Below, one piece after another: positions 24,644 through 33,348 of a stretch of DNA of 64,000 nt. This DNA comes from an uncultured Robinsoniella sp. Lineage in GTDB: Bacteria > Bacillota > Clostridia > Lachnospirales > Lachnospiraceae. The stretch is from the NCBI GenBank assembly GCA_900540475.1, contig UQGG01000009.1, positions 62,001 to 126,000 of the forward strand. The letters are read 5' to 3'. Every line of letters begins with the position of its first letter. Within the stretch, counting starts at the first letter, position 1. A program made the translations under genes and the position numbers. The notes beneath the pieces were generated by a model that made no database searches, was not told where the DNA came from, and was given only the letters and a program-made list of their open reading frames with translations.

Positions 24644-26050
24644 TTATTTGCTCATAACACTGTCATAATCTTCCTGTAACTTTTCTGCCCATCCATCCAG
24701 TAATTCCTGCGCAGTCATCTGTCCAAGCATTACTTTCTGGATATTTGGCATAGCATAATCGGATTCTATATTTGTAAAATTCGGTAAATAATACGGGAAA
24801 TTACAAAATACAACATTTTCGTCATTATTCATATCTGCACCCATTTTCATATAGGAAGTTTCCTGAATCCAGCTGTCTTTCTGAGCCTCTGTATTTACCG
24901 GCATATTAGACATCATTTTTTCATAAGAACTTGTCTCCTGAGCACTTAACAGCCACTCCAGAAATGTCCATGCAGCTTCTTTATTTTTAGAGGTAGCCGT
25001 GATCATATTTCCAGCCGGTTGAAAACTGGGAATTACAATTTTACCGGTTGCACTCTTCGGATAGGGAACTGCCTTTACCTTTGCTTCATCATTTCCAAAT
25101 GCTTCATAATTTGCCTGGGCAGATCCCAGATTGTGTGCCATCATGACACCCTTTCCAGACTGGAACTGGGCAGCCATTTCCGGCCATGCCTTATTAATAT
25201 CATCTTCAGATGTATAGGTACTGTAACTGCCTAAATATTTTTCTACAAATTCTACATTTTTCGGATCATTGATGGTGCACTTCCCATCTATGAAGAAATC
25301 CGTAATGCCGGAGTAAGAATACATCAGCATCTCAAGGGCTGACGCATTTCCACCACCGCCCCGTATAATTCCTCCAAATATTCCTTTTTCCTTATCCGTA
25401 GTCTTCTCTTCCGCCTCAAAGAACTCATCCCAGGTTGCAGGAATTTCCAAGCCTTTCTCTTTTAACAGGTCCGGCCTCACATACAGGCACTGTACATTGC
25501 CTCCCGCAGGTGTTGCATAGAGTTTCGGATTGTCACTGCTGTAATCCATATCCCGGTACAGATCCACGTATTTCTCCGGAATCTGATCCTTATCCGCCCA
25601 GCTGTCATAATACTGATCCAGAGGTTCTATAATGCCCCTTGATATATAGCTCGGGTCCAGATAAGAGCTGAAGATATCCGGCGCTTCATTTGCTGCAACC
25701 GCCATATCCAGTTTCTGATCAAAGGCGCTGAGATCCCCTGCCACACCCAGATACTCTACTTTAATTTCCGGGTGTTCCTGTTCAAATTTAGCTATGGTTT
25801 CCTCCCACCAGGCATTTCGTTCTTCATTTGCACTCGCTTTCCAGAATGTAAGTGTTGTTTCCTCAGTACCTGCATCATTTGCATCCGTTCCTTTGGCAGT
25901 TGTTTCTTTCGTACTTCCTCCTGATTCTTTTACATCTGCCTCTTTGTTACTGTTCTCACCCGTGTCTCCTGAGGGAGATGCACACCCAGCCATAACAGCC
26001 GCTCCAATGGCAGCCAATGCCAGAATTTTGCTTAACTTTCTTCTTCTCAT
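24644..26050 (-). CDS. Sugar-binding lipoprotein of the fucosidase locus
   Basis: A family 1 solute-binding protein of about 468 residues. The signal peptide runs MRRRKLSKILALAAIGAAV and ends with lipobox MAGC, after which comes a long Ser/Thr/Glu-rich linker (to about residue 60) and the two-lobed binding fold. It captures a fucosylated or related glycan for the permeases encoded upstream. The frame is open to 26128, but AAAGGAG sits eight bases before the ATG at 26050, where the signal peptide begins. It lies 19 bases after the second permease gene. Confidence 0.9.
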   Translation of the reverse strand: MRRRKLSKILALAAIGAAVMAGCASPSGDTGENSNKEADVKESGGSTKETTAKGTDANDAGTEETTLTFWKASANEERNAWWEETIAKFEQEHPEIKVEYLGVAGDLSAFDQKLDMAVAANEAPDIFSSYLDPSYISRGIIEPLDQYYDSWADKDQIPEKYVDLYRDMDYSSDNPKLYATPAGGNVQCLYVRPDLLKEKGLEIPATWDEFFEAEEKTTDKEKGIFGGIIRGGGGNASALEMLMYSYSGITDFFIDGKCTINDPKNVEFVEKYLGSYSTYTSEDDINKAWPEMAAQFQSGKGVMMAHNLGSAQANYEAFGNDEAKVKAVPYPKSATGKIVIPSFQPAGNMITATSKNKEAAWTFLEWLLSAQETSSYEKMMSNMPVNTEAQKDSWIQETSYMKMGADMNNDENVVFCNFPYYLPNFTNIESDYAMPNIQKVMLGQMTAQELLDGWAEKLQEDYDSVMSK

Positions 26051-26069
26051 ACTTTTCTCCTTTTCTTTT

Positions 26070-26906
26070 TTATCCTTTAATTGCTCCGGCTCCCAGTCCA
26101 TTAACCAGATATTTCTGAATGTATGCAAATAAGATAACCGGCGGTATCAATGCAATAATACTTCCTGCTGCCAGCGAACCATAATCAATGGTATATTCCC
26201 CTATCATATACTTTAATCCCACAGGGATGGTAAATAATTTCTGGGAGGTCAGGAAGGAAAACGAAACCATGAATTCATTCCAGCAGCTGACAAATGCAAA
26301 TGCACCGGTAGCTACAATACCTGGCAGCAGCATGGGAAGCAGTATGTAAATTGCTGTCTTTGTTCGGCTCGCCCCGTCTACCCATGCCGCTTCCTCCACC
26401 GCCACCGGAATACCGGACACAAATCCCTTCATTAAAATCGAATTGAACGGAATCTGCATTGCGATGTAAAAAATAATCAGGGACCATCTGTTATTTACCA
26501 GACCCATCTGCTTAAAAATGACGAACAACGGGATAATCAATATGATGACCGGCATAAGCTGCGTACCGATCAACAGCATCATAAATATATTTTTCCCTCT
26601 GAATTTATATCTTGCCAATGCATAACCGTTTAATACAGAGCATACAACGATGATAACCAATGCAATAAAAGATACATACAGGCTGTTTATAAAATAGCTG
26701 GAAAACTTGCTCACCTTCCAGACATTCACATAATTCTCAAACGTAACCGGATTGGGAAGCAGGGAAATATTCATACCTGTAATTACATCCTTCGTCTTAA
26801 ATGAAGTGATGACTGCCCAGATAAACGGTATCAGTATAAAGATCAGAATCAGAGCTAAAGGAATCCGGAACAGGAACCATTTCACCAGTTTTTTCTGATT
26901 ACTCAT
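26070..26906 (-). CDS. Sugar ABC importer permease, MalG-like (fucosidase locus)
   Basis: About 278 residues and six membrane helices, with the ATPase-docking loop EEAAWVDGASRTKTAIYILL near residue 185 and end AGAIKG as in many CUT1 permeases. The ATG at 26906 overlaps the end of the upstream permease gene by eight bases and has GGAGG eight bases ahead; earlier in-frame starts overlap that site. It works with the MalF-like subunit and the lipoprotein; the ATPase must come from elsewhere. Confidence 0.9.
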   Translation of the reverse strand: MSNQKKLVKWFLFRIPLALILIFILIPFIWAVITSFKTKDVITGMNISLLPNPVTFENYVNVWKVSKFSSYFINSLYVSFIALVIIVVCSVLNGYALARYKFRGKNIFMMLLIGTQLMPVIILIIPLFVIFKQMGLVNNRWSLIIFYIAMQIPFNSILMKGFVSGIPVAVEEAAWVDGASRTKTAIYILLPMLLPGIVATGAFAFVSCWNEFMVSFSFLTSQKLFTIPVGLKYMIGEYTIDYGSLAAGSIIALIPPVILFAYIQKYLVNGLGAGAIKG

Positions 26907-27822
26907 TTCCATCACCTCCAAACTTACTCAATTTCATATATAACACTGCAAATATCAACAGGAAGAAAAATACCAGAACCCCAAGTGCGGAACCATAGCC
27001 ATAATTACCATTAACAATAGATGTCTTCATCATATAGATTGGCAGGGTTGTAGTCAAGTTAACCGGTCCTCCGTTTGTCAATGTAAATATCATATCCGTA
27101 GAATTAAATTCCCAGATGCTGCGAAGCAGTGTTGTCAAAACAATCGTTTCTTTTAAATAAGGCAGGGTTATGTAACGAAATTTTGCTATCCTCCCGGCAC
27201 CGTCTATATCACAGGCTTCATAAATGTCACCTGGAATTGACTGCATGGCAGCCAGCAGTGTAATTGCAAAAAACGGGATTCCCCGCCATAGTTCAATCAT
27301 GACGACCGAAAAGAAAATCAGCTTAGGACTTGCCAGCCATGCCGGAACATTACCTGCAGACACGCCCCCTTTCATCATCAGTGTGTTTACCAGACCGATG
27401 CTTTGATTCAGGATCAGCATCCACAGCATCGTTGTGAGCACACCGGAAACCGCCCAGGGTATCAGCGACAGGGAACGCACAATTCCCCTTCCTTTAAATT
27501 TACAGTTTAATAACAACGCCAGGATCATTCCAAATACCAGCTGAAGTCCTACTTCCACAACAACCCACTTTACGGTAAATAGAATACTTCCTCCTACAAC
27601 ATCATCGTTTGTAAAAATAGTCTTGAAATTTTCCAGTCCTATAAATCCGGTATTGGCGAAATCCGCATAATTATAATTTTGAAAACTCAGCAAAAAAACT
27701 TTACAGATGGGATATCCAAATATTCCAATCATTAAAATAACGGAAGGTAAAATCATAACATAAGGCGACCACTGTATCCTTCTGTGTACTTTTTTACCAG
27801 ACATTCCCTTTCTTTCTCTCAT
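26899..27822 (-). CDS. Sugar ABC importer permease, MalF-like (fucosidase locus)
   Basis: About 307 residues and six membrane helices. The docking loop is YEACDIDGAGRIAKFRYITL near residue 205 and the FTLTNGGPVNLTTTLPIYM segment is typical of the MalF side. The frame is open from 27843; AGAGGA lies nine bases before the ATG at 27822. It is the first gene of the operon permeases-lipoprotein-GH95. Its promoter at 27850-27878 faces away from the divergent YesMN genes. Confidence 0.9.
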   Translation of the reverse strand: MRERKGMSGKKVHRRIQWSPYVMILPSVILMIGIFGYPICKVFLLSFQNYNYADFANTGFIGLENFKTIFTNDDVVGGSILFTVKWVVVEVGLQLVFGMILALLLNCKFKGRGIVRSLSLIPWAVSGVLTTMLWMLILNQSIGLVNTLMMKGGVSAGNVPAWLASPKLIFFSVVMIELWRGIPFFAITLLAAMQSIPGDIYEACDIDGAGRIAKFRYITLPYLKETIVLTTLLRSIWEFNSTDMIFTLTNGGPVNLTTTLPIYMMKTSIVNGNYGYGSALGVLVFFFLLIFAVLYMKLSKFGGDGNE

Positions 27823-27849
27823 AGACACCATCCTCTCTTTCATGCCTTG

Positions 27850-27894
27850 ATTATATCGGACTTACAGCGGATATCCAATTTAAAAAACCGCTGT
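27850..27894 (-). promoter_or_regulatory. Promoter of the fucosidase-importer operon with inverted repeat
   Basis: On the minus strand TTGGAT (plus 27873-27878) and TATAAT (plus 27850-27855) are 17 bases apart. ACAGCGG at 27864-27870 recurs inverted as CCGCTGT at 27888-27894, so the arms straddle the -35 element. It is a candidate binding site for the YesN regulator. Confidence 0.5.
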
Positions 27895-27949
27895 GATGTT
27901 TGAAAAAAGCGACATGTAAACCGGTACTGCTTTCTTTTTTCTAAAACTT

Positions 27950-27958
27950 TGCTATAAT
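27950..27958 (+). promoter_or_regulatory. Extended -10 promoter of the YesMN pair
   Basis: TGCTATAAT at 27950-27958, with no good -35. The start would be near 27965, about 85 bases before the kinase ATG. Confidence 0.45.
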
Positions 27959-28049
27959 GAAGTCATCAATCTTACTTTATAATAACGAATCCTGAATGAT
28001 CATAATGGTGCAAAATCACAACCGTTTTAAATACCAAGGAGTATAACAT

Positions 28050-29819
28050 ATGAAAATATTAATCTTTCCCTCGAAAAAAAATTTCCGAAACCTTCCTGTA
28101 CAAAGTAAGATGCTGCTCTCACTGCTGCTCTCCATTCTGGTAACCGGTCTGGTAATGATCACTGTTTTAACTGCAATACGTTACCAATTACATAAACAGG
28201 TCACACTTATGACTTCGAAAACCCTGAATCTCTATCAGGAAATGATGGAGCTTCAAATAACAGATTTAAAGGATTACTCGGTTACGCTCATGACCTCTCC
28301 GGATGTACAGAAAAATCTGAAAATCATTAATTCAGTTTCTAATGATCCTTTTACAAGACTCAGCTGTGAAGAACACATCAGGGACTATCTGTTTAACAGT
28401 TGTACCTATTCAAAATCAATAGAAAAGATTGAAGTATTTTCTATAAAAAATGCCGTATACAGTTCTGCTTCCTCACCTTTTGGACACTCTTTCTCCTCCA
28501 TGGAGGATCTGCCGAGAGAAGTATCCACTGAAAGCGGCGGGGCTGTCTGGCTGCAAAGCCGCACAAAGGATAATCTGATTGGCTGTGCCAGGCTGATACG
28601 TTCCACAAGCCGAAAAGATAATTTTGATACCCTGGGTGCTATTATTATCTGGATTGATATGGATAAGCTTACAGACAATACTTCCTTTAATGAAAATTAC
28701 TATAAGAGTTTTATCTATATAAAAGACAGCGATACCTTGCTTTACCAGCCCTCCGATGAGCTTGATCCTGCCCTGATTGCTTCCTTGTCAGATGATTCCA
28801 TCCAAAAATTACAGGGACAGTCCTATATCGTTTCCCAGCGCCAGTCTCCCATCACAAACTGGAATTATTATCTGTTGATTTCACAAACCCAGGTTATGCA
28901 GGGCATTGATACGGCAGTTCAGGTAGCAATTATTATCCTGGTAATCGTTTTTTTACTCGTTCTGGTCAGCTGTATCCGGATTTCCAGAATGATTACCATA
29001 CCTCTGTCCCGCATGAATGAAGAAATGCATTCACTTGCCCACGGTAATTTCCAGATTCGGGAAGAGTATCTGCTGGAATCGGTAGGCGAAGATGAAATCG
29101 GTGCAATCTGCCATAATTTTATCAATACCACCAAACAGATAGATACCCTGATTAATGAAAATTATAAGACCCAGCTTCTCACCAAGGAAGCACAGCTTCA
29201 GGCTCTTCAGGCACAGATCGATCCTCACTTTCTATATAATGCCCTGGATTGCGTTAACTGGATCGCTAAGGTGAATGGGCAGCCCCAGATCTCAACTATC
29301 GTACAGTCCCTGGCTATTCTTATGCGCAGTGCCATGACTCAAAAGCAAAACTTTCATACCATCCAGGATGAAATTACATTAATAAATCATTATATCGCGA
29401 TTCAGCAGATCCGATTTGGTAAACGCTTAATCTATGAAACGAAAATTGATGAAACTATACTCTCTATAGAGATGCCGAAACTCATGATTCAGCCCATTAT
29501 CGAGAATTCCATCAAGTACGGACTGGAACCATCTGATCACCCCTGTACCATTACCCTGGTTGTTCAGCAGTCAGGAGAACAACTGCAGATACTGGTAAAA
29601 GATAACGGACCGGGATTCCCGGAGACTCAGATTCCATTAATTCTCAATGGAACTGCCGTAACAAACGGAAATGGGGTGGGTCTCAAAAATGTAAACGAAC
29701 GGATTAAATTATTTTACGGTGCAGATTATCATCTGATCATTCAAAGTACCCGAAATACAGAAACAGCCGTTGGGTTTCCCATTCCCTTGGTTCATCCTTT
29801 CGCTGAAACAAATAACTGA
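28050..29819 (+). CDS. YesM-type sensor histidine kinase (fucosidase locus)
   Basis: A 589-residue membrane kinase: helix near 20-45, extracellular Cache-like sensor to about 285, second helix near 290-312 and HAMP domain. The phosphoacceptor region QIDPHFLYNALDCVNW follows near residue 390, then an ATP-binding domain with KDNGPGFP and GVGLKNVNERIKLFYG. It should sense an extracellular glycan or the loaded lipoprotein and phosphorylate the regulator encoded 72 bases downstream. It is divergent from the permease-fucosidase operon, the usual arrangement for its control. Confidence 0.9.
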   Translation: MKILIFPSKKNFRNLPVQSKMLLSLLLSILVTGLVMITVLTAIRYQLHKQVTLMTSKTLNLYQEMMELQITDLKDYSVTLMTSPDVQKNLKIINSVSNDPFTRLSCEEHIRDYLFNSCTYSKSIEKIEVFSIKNAVYSSASSPFGHSFSSMEDLPREVSTESGGAVWLQSRTKDNLIGCARLIRSTSRKDNFDTLGAIIIWIDMDKLTDNTSFNENYYKSFIYIKDSDTLLYQPSDELDPALIASLSDDSIQKLQGQSYIVSQRQSPITNWNYYLLISQTQVMQGIDTAVQVAIIILVIVFLLVLVSCIRISRMITIPLSRMNEEMHSLAHGNFQIREEYLLESVGEDEIGAICHNFINTTKQIDTLINENYKTQLLTKEAQLQALQAQIDPHFLYNALDCVNWIAKVNGQPQISTIVQSLAILMRSAMTQKQNFHTIQDEITLINHYIAIQQIRFGKRLIYETKIDETILSIEMPKLMIQPIIENSIKYGLEPSDHPCTITLVVQQSGEQLQILVKDNGPGFPETQIPLILNGTAVTNGNGVGLKNVNERIKLFYGADYHLIIQSTRNTETAVGFPIPLVHPFAETNN

Positions 29820-29860
29820 AGCAAATAACTGAAGCAAGTAACTAATTCAAATAACTAATT
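29809..29860 (+). repeat. 13-bp tandem repeat, four copies
   Basis: Units caaataactgaag (two exact copies), then caagtaactaatt and caaataactaatt. The kinase stop codon TGA lies in the first unit. The array sits between the two genes of the two-component pair. Confidence 0.75.
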
Positions 29861-29891
29861 CAAATTATACATAAATCGGAGGAAACCGCTC

Positions 29892-31454
29892 ATGATAAAA
29901 GTGGTACTTGTTGATGATGAAGAAATCATTCGAACCGGAATTTCAAAAATAATTGATTGGCATAACGCAGGCTGTGAACTTACAGCCGTTTTCGAAAATG
30001 GAAAACAGGCATTTGACTATCTGTGCAGCTGTCCTGCCGACATTGTTATTACAGATATCAAAATGCCTGTTATGGATGGTATCCAGTTAGTGAAAGAAGC
30101 GAATTACCATCAGCTCCCCGTCAAGTTTATATTGTTATCCGGTTACGGGGAATTTGAATATGCAAAAGCAGCCATGGAATACGGCGTACAGCATTATATC
30201 TTAAAGCCCAGCGACGAGACCCAGATCATTCAGGCGCTCAATTCCCTGATTGAAAAAATACAGGAAGAAAAGCAAATGCTGCAGACTCTGAATACCAGTA
30301 AGAGAAATATGCATAAACTGCTTCCCACAGCTAAGGAAGGCTTTTTATCCAATTTCATTTTGCAGGGAGCCTGCAGTGATTCTGACTATGATTTTTTTCA
30401 TCAGATATTAATGAGTCAGGCAACGGACTGCCGCCTGATTGCGTTTCAATTAGAGAATGAAAACACCTATTTATCCCAGTTCGCCTTAAGGAATATCAGC
30501 CAGGAAATATTAGGTGAGGATGCTTCCTTTTGTTCCGCAATCCTTTACGAACAAATCATACTTCTTACCACCCTGAATCCTTTGAACCATCTGATTGAAA
30601 AATTAAAATTGATAAAAGAAAAATTTGAATCCTTCTTCTCCATTCCCCTGCGCGCTGTCATCACGTCCAGCCGCACTTTCCGGGAATTGCCTGCCTTATA
30701 TGACGAAGCTAAGGAAAGCCTGGTCTACTATTATTATCTGCCAGCCGATACGATCATGACTCCGGATATTACTCAAAAACTGTTGATTAAGCACCAGGGT
30801 GATTTTCAGTTTTCCAAAGAGAAACTGAAAAGCTGCCTTTTCACCGGCTCATTTGATGATTCCGTAATCTACATTGACCTCTTCTTCCAGGGACTTCAAA
30901 ATTCCATGTGCCGGGTGGAGGACATGCAGAACCGCATTTTTGACTTATATTTGTTTCTCAAAAGCCTGAGCAAAAATGAAAATAAAATTCTGGATTATCA
31001 AAAACTAAGAAAACTGATATCCTTAGATACACTCTCTGACGCAAGAGTATTTATCCTGCATACCTTAGAACAGCTTGCTGCAGAGAATCAAAACTTTCTG
31101 CAGGATCACCAGAAAAGCATTGCAGAAACCATTATGAAACTCGTTGACGAACATATTTCAAACCCTTCTCTCAGTCTGAAATGGATTGCCCGAACAAAAT
31201 TGTATATGAGTGAAGATTACCTGAGCAAATTATTTTCCAAAACTGCCGGAGTGAAATTTACAAAGTATCTAACGGAACAAAAAATAAATTTTGCAAAAAA
31301 ATATTTGCAGGAAAACCCTGAGATCAAAGTTATTGAATTATGCGATGCCCTAGGATTTGAAAATAATCCCACTTACCTGAGCACGCTTTTTAAAAATCAT
31401 ACCGGGATGACGCTTACTGATTACCGGAAACACACGCACCCAAAACACAATTAA
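29892..31454 (+). CDS. YesN-type response regulator (fucosidase locus)
   Basis: A 520-residue regulator. The receiver domain covers residues 1-120 (VDDEE, phosphorylation site TDIKMPVMDG, lysine in ILKPSD). A long middle region of about 280 residues follows, as in YesN/AraC hybrids, and then an AraC HTH pair from about 415, ending with LGFENNPTYLSTLFKNHTG. AGGAGG-like GGAGG precedes the ATG. It probably activates the divergent permease-lipoprotein-GH95 operon when the kinase upstream signals. Confidence 0.92.
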   Translation: MIKVVLVDDEEIIRTGISKIIDWHNAGCELTAVFENGKQAFDYLCSCPADIVITDIKMPVMDGIQLVKEANYHQLPVKFILLSGYGEFEYAKAAMEYGVQHYILKPSDETQIIQALNSLIEKIQEEKQMLQTLNTSKRNMHKLLPTAKEGFLSNFILQGACSDSDYDFFHQILMSQATDCRLIAFQLENENTYLSQFALRNISQEILGEDASFCSAILYEQIILLTTLNPLNHLIEKLKLIKEKFESFFSIPLRAVITSSRTFRELPALYDEAKESLVYYYYLPADTIMTPDITQKLLIKHQGDFQFSKEKLKSCLFTGSFDDSVIYIDLFFQGLQNSMCRVEDMQNRIFDLYLFLKSLSKNENKILDYQKLRKLISLDTLSDARVFILHTLEQLAAENQNFLQDHQKSIAETIMKLVDEHISNPSLSLKWIARTKLYMSEDYLSKLFSKTAGVKFTKYLTEQKINFAKKYLQENPEIKVIELCDALGFENNPTYLSTLFKNHTGMTLTDYRKHTHPKHN

Positions 31455-31475
31455 AAAATAAGGAGACCCCAGACC

Positions 31476-31862
31476 ATGACCAGTGAAATTAACACCGTCG
31501 ACAGCTACATCGCCCAATACCCGCCAGAGATACAGGAAAAGTTAAATGCCATGCACAGCCACATCCGTGAATGTGCTCCGGACGCTTCCGAGAAAATCAG
31601 CTGGGGTATGCCAACCTTTGTATATCATGGGAATTTAGTTCATTTTGCCGCAAATAAACATCATTTAGGGTTTTATCCCGGTGAAAATGGCGTTGCCCGC
31701 TTTCATGAAAAATTATCGGAATACAAGTGCAGTAAAGGCGCGATTCAATTTCCTTATGATGAACCTCTGCCACTTGATCTTATTAGCGAGATTGTTGCAT
31801 TCCGTATAAAGGAAAATATGGAAATATATGAAGTAAAGAAGAATAAGAAAAAATCCAAATAA
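31476..31862 (+). CDS. DUF1801/YdhG-like protein
   Basis: A 128-residue protein of the YdhG/DUF1801 type, sometimes called frataxin-like or iron-chaperone-like. Typical parts are VDSYIAQYPPEIQEKLNAMH, the PDASEKISWGMPTFVYHGN segment, FAANKHHLGFYPG, and SKGAIQFPYDEPLP. Biochemical function is not established for most members. The last dozen residues are Lys-rich. AAGGAG lies before the ATG, 21 bases after the response regulator gene; it may ride on that transcript without sharing its role. A terminator follows. Confidence 0.85.
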   Translation: MTSEINTVDSYIAQYPPEIQEKLNAMHSHIRECAPDASEKISWGMPTFVYHGNLVHFAANKHHLGFYPGENGVARFHEKLSEYKCSKGAIQFPYDEPLPLDLISEIVAFRIKENMEIYEVKKNKKKSK

Positions 31863-31879
31863 ACTGCTGCATTAATTGC

Positions 31880-31941
31880 AAAAAGCGCTGTCCAATGACG
31901 AAAATCAAACTTCATTTTCTTCATCAGGCAGCGCCTTTTTC
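31880..31941. terminator. Bidirectional terminator between convergent genes
   Basis: AAAAAGCGCTG at 31880-31890 pairs with CAGCGCCTTTTT at 31929-31940 around a large loop with further inner pairing. The stem has A-run and T-run on its two flanks, so it can stop transcripts from both sides. Confidence 0.65.
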
Positions 31942-31961
31942 TTTTCTGATTAAAAACTGTT

Positions 31962-32402
31962 TTATTCCACTACCACACCTTTTTGCAGCATTACATTTGC
32001 GTAGAGTGCTTTTTCGCTGGTTGTAATAATTGCATAGACTTTTTTTGCTTCTTCATAAAATGCGAACCGCTCTATGTTGCCAACTGCCTTTTCGCCTCTG
32101 TCATCATGCTTTGCAACGATTTCTTTGTATGTATCCCAGATGGGGGTTTCCACATTGTCTCCAGCCATTACTTCCATCAGGTTCACTGGCTGTTCCACGT
32201 AGGTGTCCAGCGGCATGACCTTTAAAATGGCATCTAATATTTCAGGAACTCCGTGTCCGTCGCAGCGAATCACGATTGCATTTTTACCCATGGATTCTGC
32301 CGGGAAATTGCCGTCGGAGATGATGATTCTGTCACTGTGTCCCATTTCACATAATACTTTTAATAGTTGCGGTGATAATATCTGTGGTATTCCTTTTAAC
32401 AT
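31962..32402 (-). CDS. fucU: L-fucose mutarotase (FucU/RbsD family)
   Basis: A 146-residue protein, full length for FucU, which interconverts the alpha and beta anomers of fucose (relatives do so for ribose). The family signature with the catalytic histidine reads CEMGHSDRIIISDGNFP near residue 20, and ERFAFYEEAKK ... TTSEKALYANVMLQKG forms the C-terminal part. It starts one base after the KdgT-type permease stop and is the last gene of a four-gene operon. That fits intake of a 6-deoxy sugar, possibly the fucose released by the nearby GH95 enzyme. No fucose isomerase or aldolase gene is present here. Confidence 0.88.
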   Translation of the reverse strand: MLKGIPQILSPQLLKVLCEMGHSDRIIISDGNFPAESMGKNAIVIRCDGHGVPEILDAILKVMPLDTYVEQPVNLMEVMAGDNVETPIWDTYKEIVAKHDDRGEKAVGNIERFAFYEEAKKVYAIITTSEKALYANVMLQKGVVVE

Positions 32403-32403
32403 T

Positions 32404-33345
32404 TTACTGTCCTCCAGTTTTTCTTTTATTTACAAATACACCTGTTATCATTGGCACTGCGATTGCTGTGATTACCACAACTGCCGCAATCTGGGCAGCT
32501 GCTGACTCCACGTATGGCTGGCATGCCGGATCTGCAAGGGCAATTGCCGCCGGTACTCCGATGGCATTTGCTCCGGTTGCGCCGGCTGCAAGCCCCGCAT
32601 ATCCGGGACGGCGTGCAATGAATTTATCACAGAGAAAGGTAAATCCTCCCCCAATCCCCAAAACGATGATACTTAATAAGATTCCTTCTATTCCGGCACT
32701 GGAAACATTTCTCAAATCAATGCCAGCCCCCAGGGTAAAGCCGATAAACGGCAGCAGCAGCTGTATCCCCGGTCTTAGAAATTCCCTTATGGTTTTGCTT
32801 ATATTTCCTGCTAATATGCCAAATAGAAGAGGCATGACAGTGGCAATCAGTGAAACCGCCGAAAAGCCTGCTGTCCCTGATGCACCAAAAACAAGTAAGG
32901 TGAGAAATGGTCCGTTGGTCAGTGACAGTGGTCCCACCACAGCTGCATCCGCCTCATCTCCATAAGCTGCAGTAAGGGAAAGATAAATACTGCCGTTGAC
33001 ATTTGTGATGGAACAAACCAATGCCAGTAGTGAAATTCCAAATATGCCATCCCTTCCCGCCAGACTTCCCACCAGCAGAATCCCCAGGTATCCCAGCAGA
33101 AACTTGGATACCAGCAGTGCTGCGCTCCGCCTTGCCACCAGCCCCAATTCTTTTATCCGAAGCTGGCTGCCAAGGCATAATAGCTGCACCCCCATAATTG
33201 TAACGGCTCCTTCATTGGAAAATGTGGCGGTGGTAAAAGAACCAATTTCTAATATACCAGGGGAAAAAGTATGAATGATTATCCCTATGAACATCGGGAT
33301 AATCATCAGACCTGCGGGTACTTTACTAAATACCTTCCATACCAT
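32404..33345 (-). CDS. kdgT: 2-keto-3-deoxygluconate permease family (KdgT)
   Basis: A 313-residue membrane protein with about ten helices, close in length to KdgT. Recognised features are the opening VFSKVPAGLMIIPMFIGIII, the NGSIYLSLTAAYGDEADAA stretch, LLPFIGFTLGAGIDL, and the GATGANAIGVPAAIALADP motif. The family imports 2-keto-3-deoxygluconate by proton symport. In this operon, beside a fucose mutarotase, a related deoxy-keto acid or sugar is also possible. The start is close to the stop of the aldo-keto reductase gene (three bases). Confidence 0.88.
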   Translation of the reverse strand: MVWKVFSKVPAGLMIIPMFIGIIIHTFSPGILEIGSFTTATFSNEGAVTIMGVQLLCLGSQLRIKELGLVARRSAALLVSKFLLGYLGILLVGSLAGRDGIFGISLLALVCSITNVNGSIYLSLTAAYGDEADAAVVGPLSLTNGPFLTLLVFGASGTAGFSAVSLIATVMPLLFGILAGNISKTIREFLRPGIQLLLPFIGFTLGAGIDLRNVSSAGIEGILLSIIVLGIGGGFTFLCDKFIARRPGYAGLAAGATGANAIGVPAAIALADPACQPYVESAAAQIAAVVVITAIAVPMITGVFVNKRKTGGQ

Positions 33346-33348
33346 ATT

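Noticed and set aside
27913..27928. Possible catabolite-repression (cre) site, TGTAAACCGGTAC
   Set aside because: Only the left half fits the cre consensus; the right half is wrong, and the distance from both promoters is not diagnostic.
32372..32965. 197-codon plus-strand open frame
   Set aside because: It lies opposite the KdgT permease gene, whose third-position bias creates it; composition is Pro/Ala/Ser-rich with no binding site or recognisable domain.
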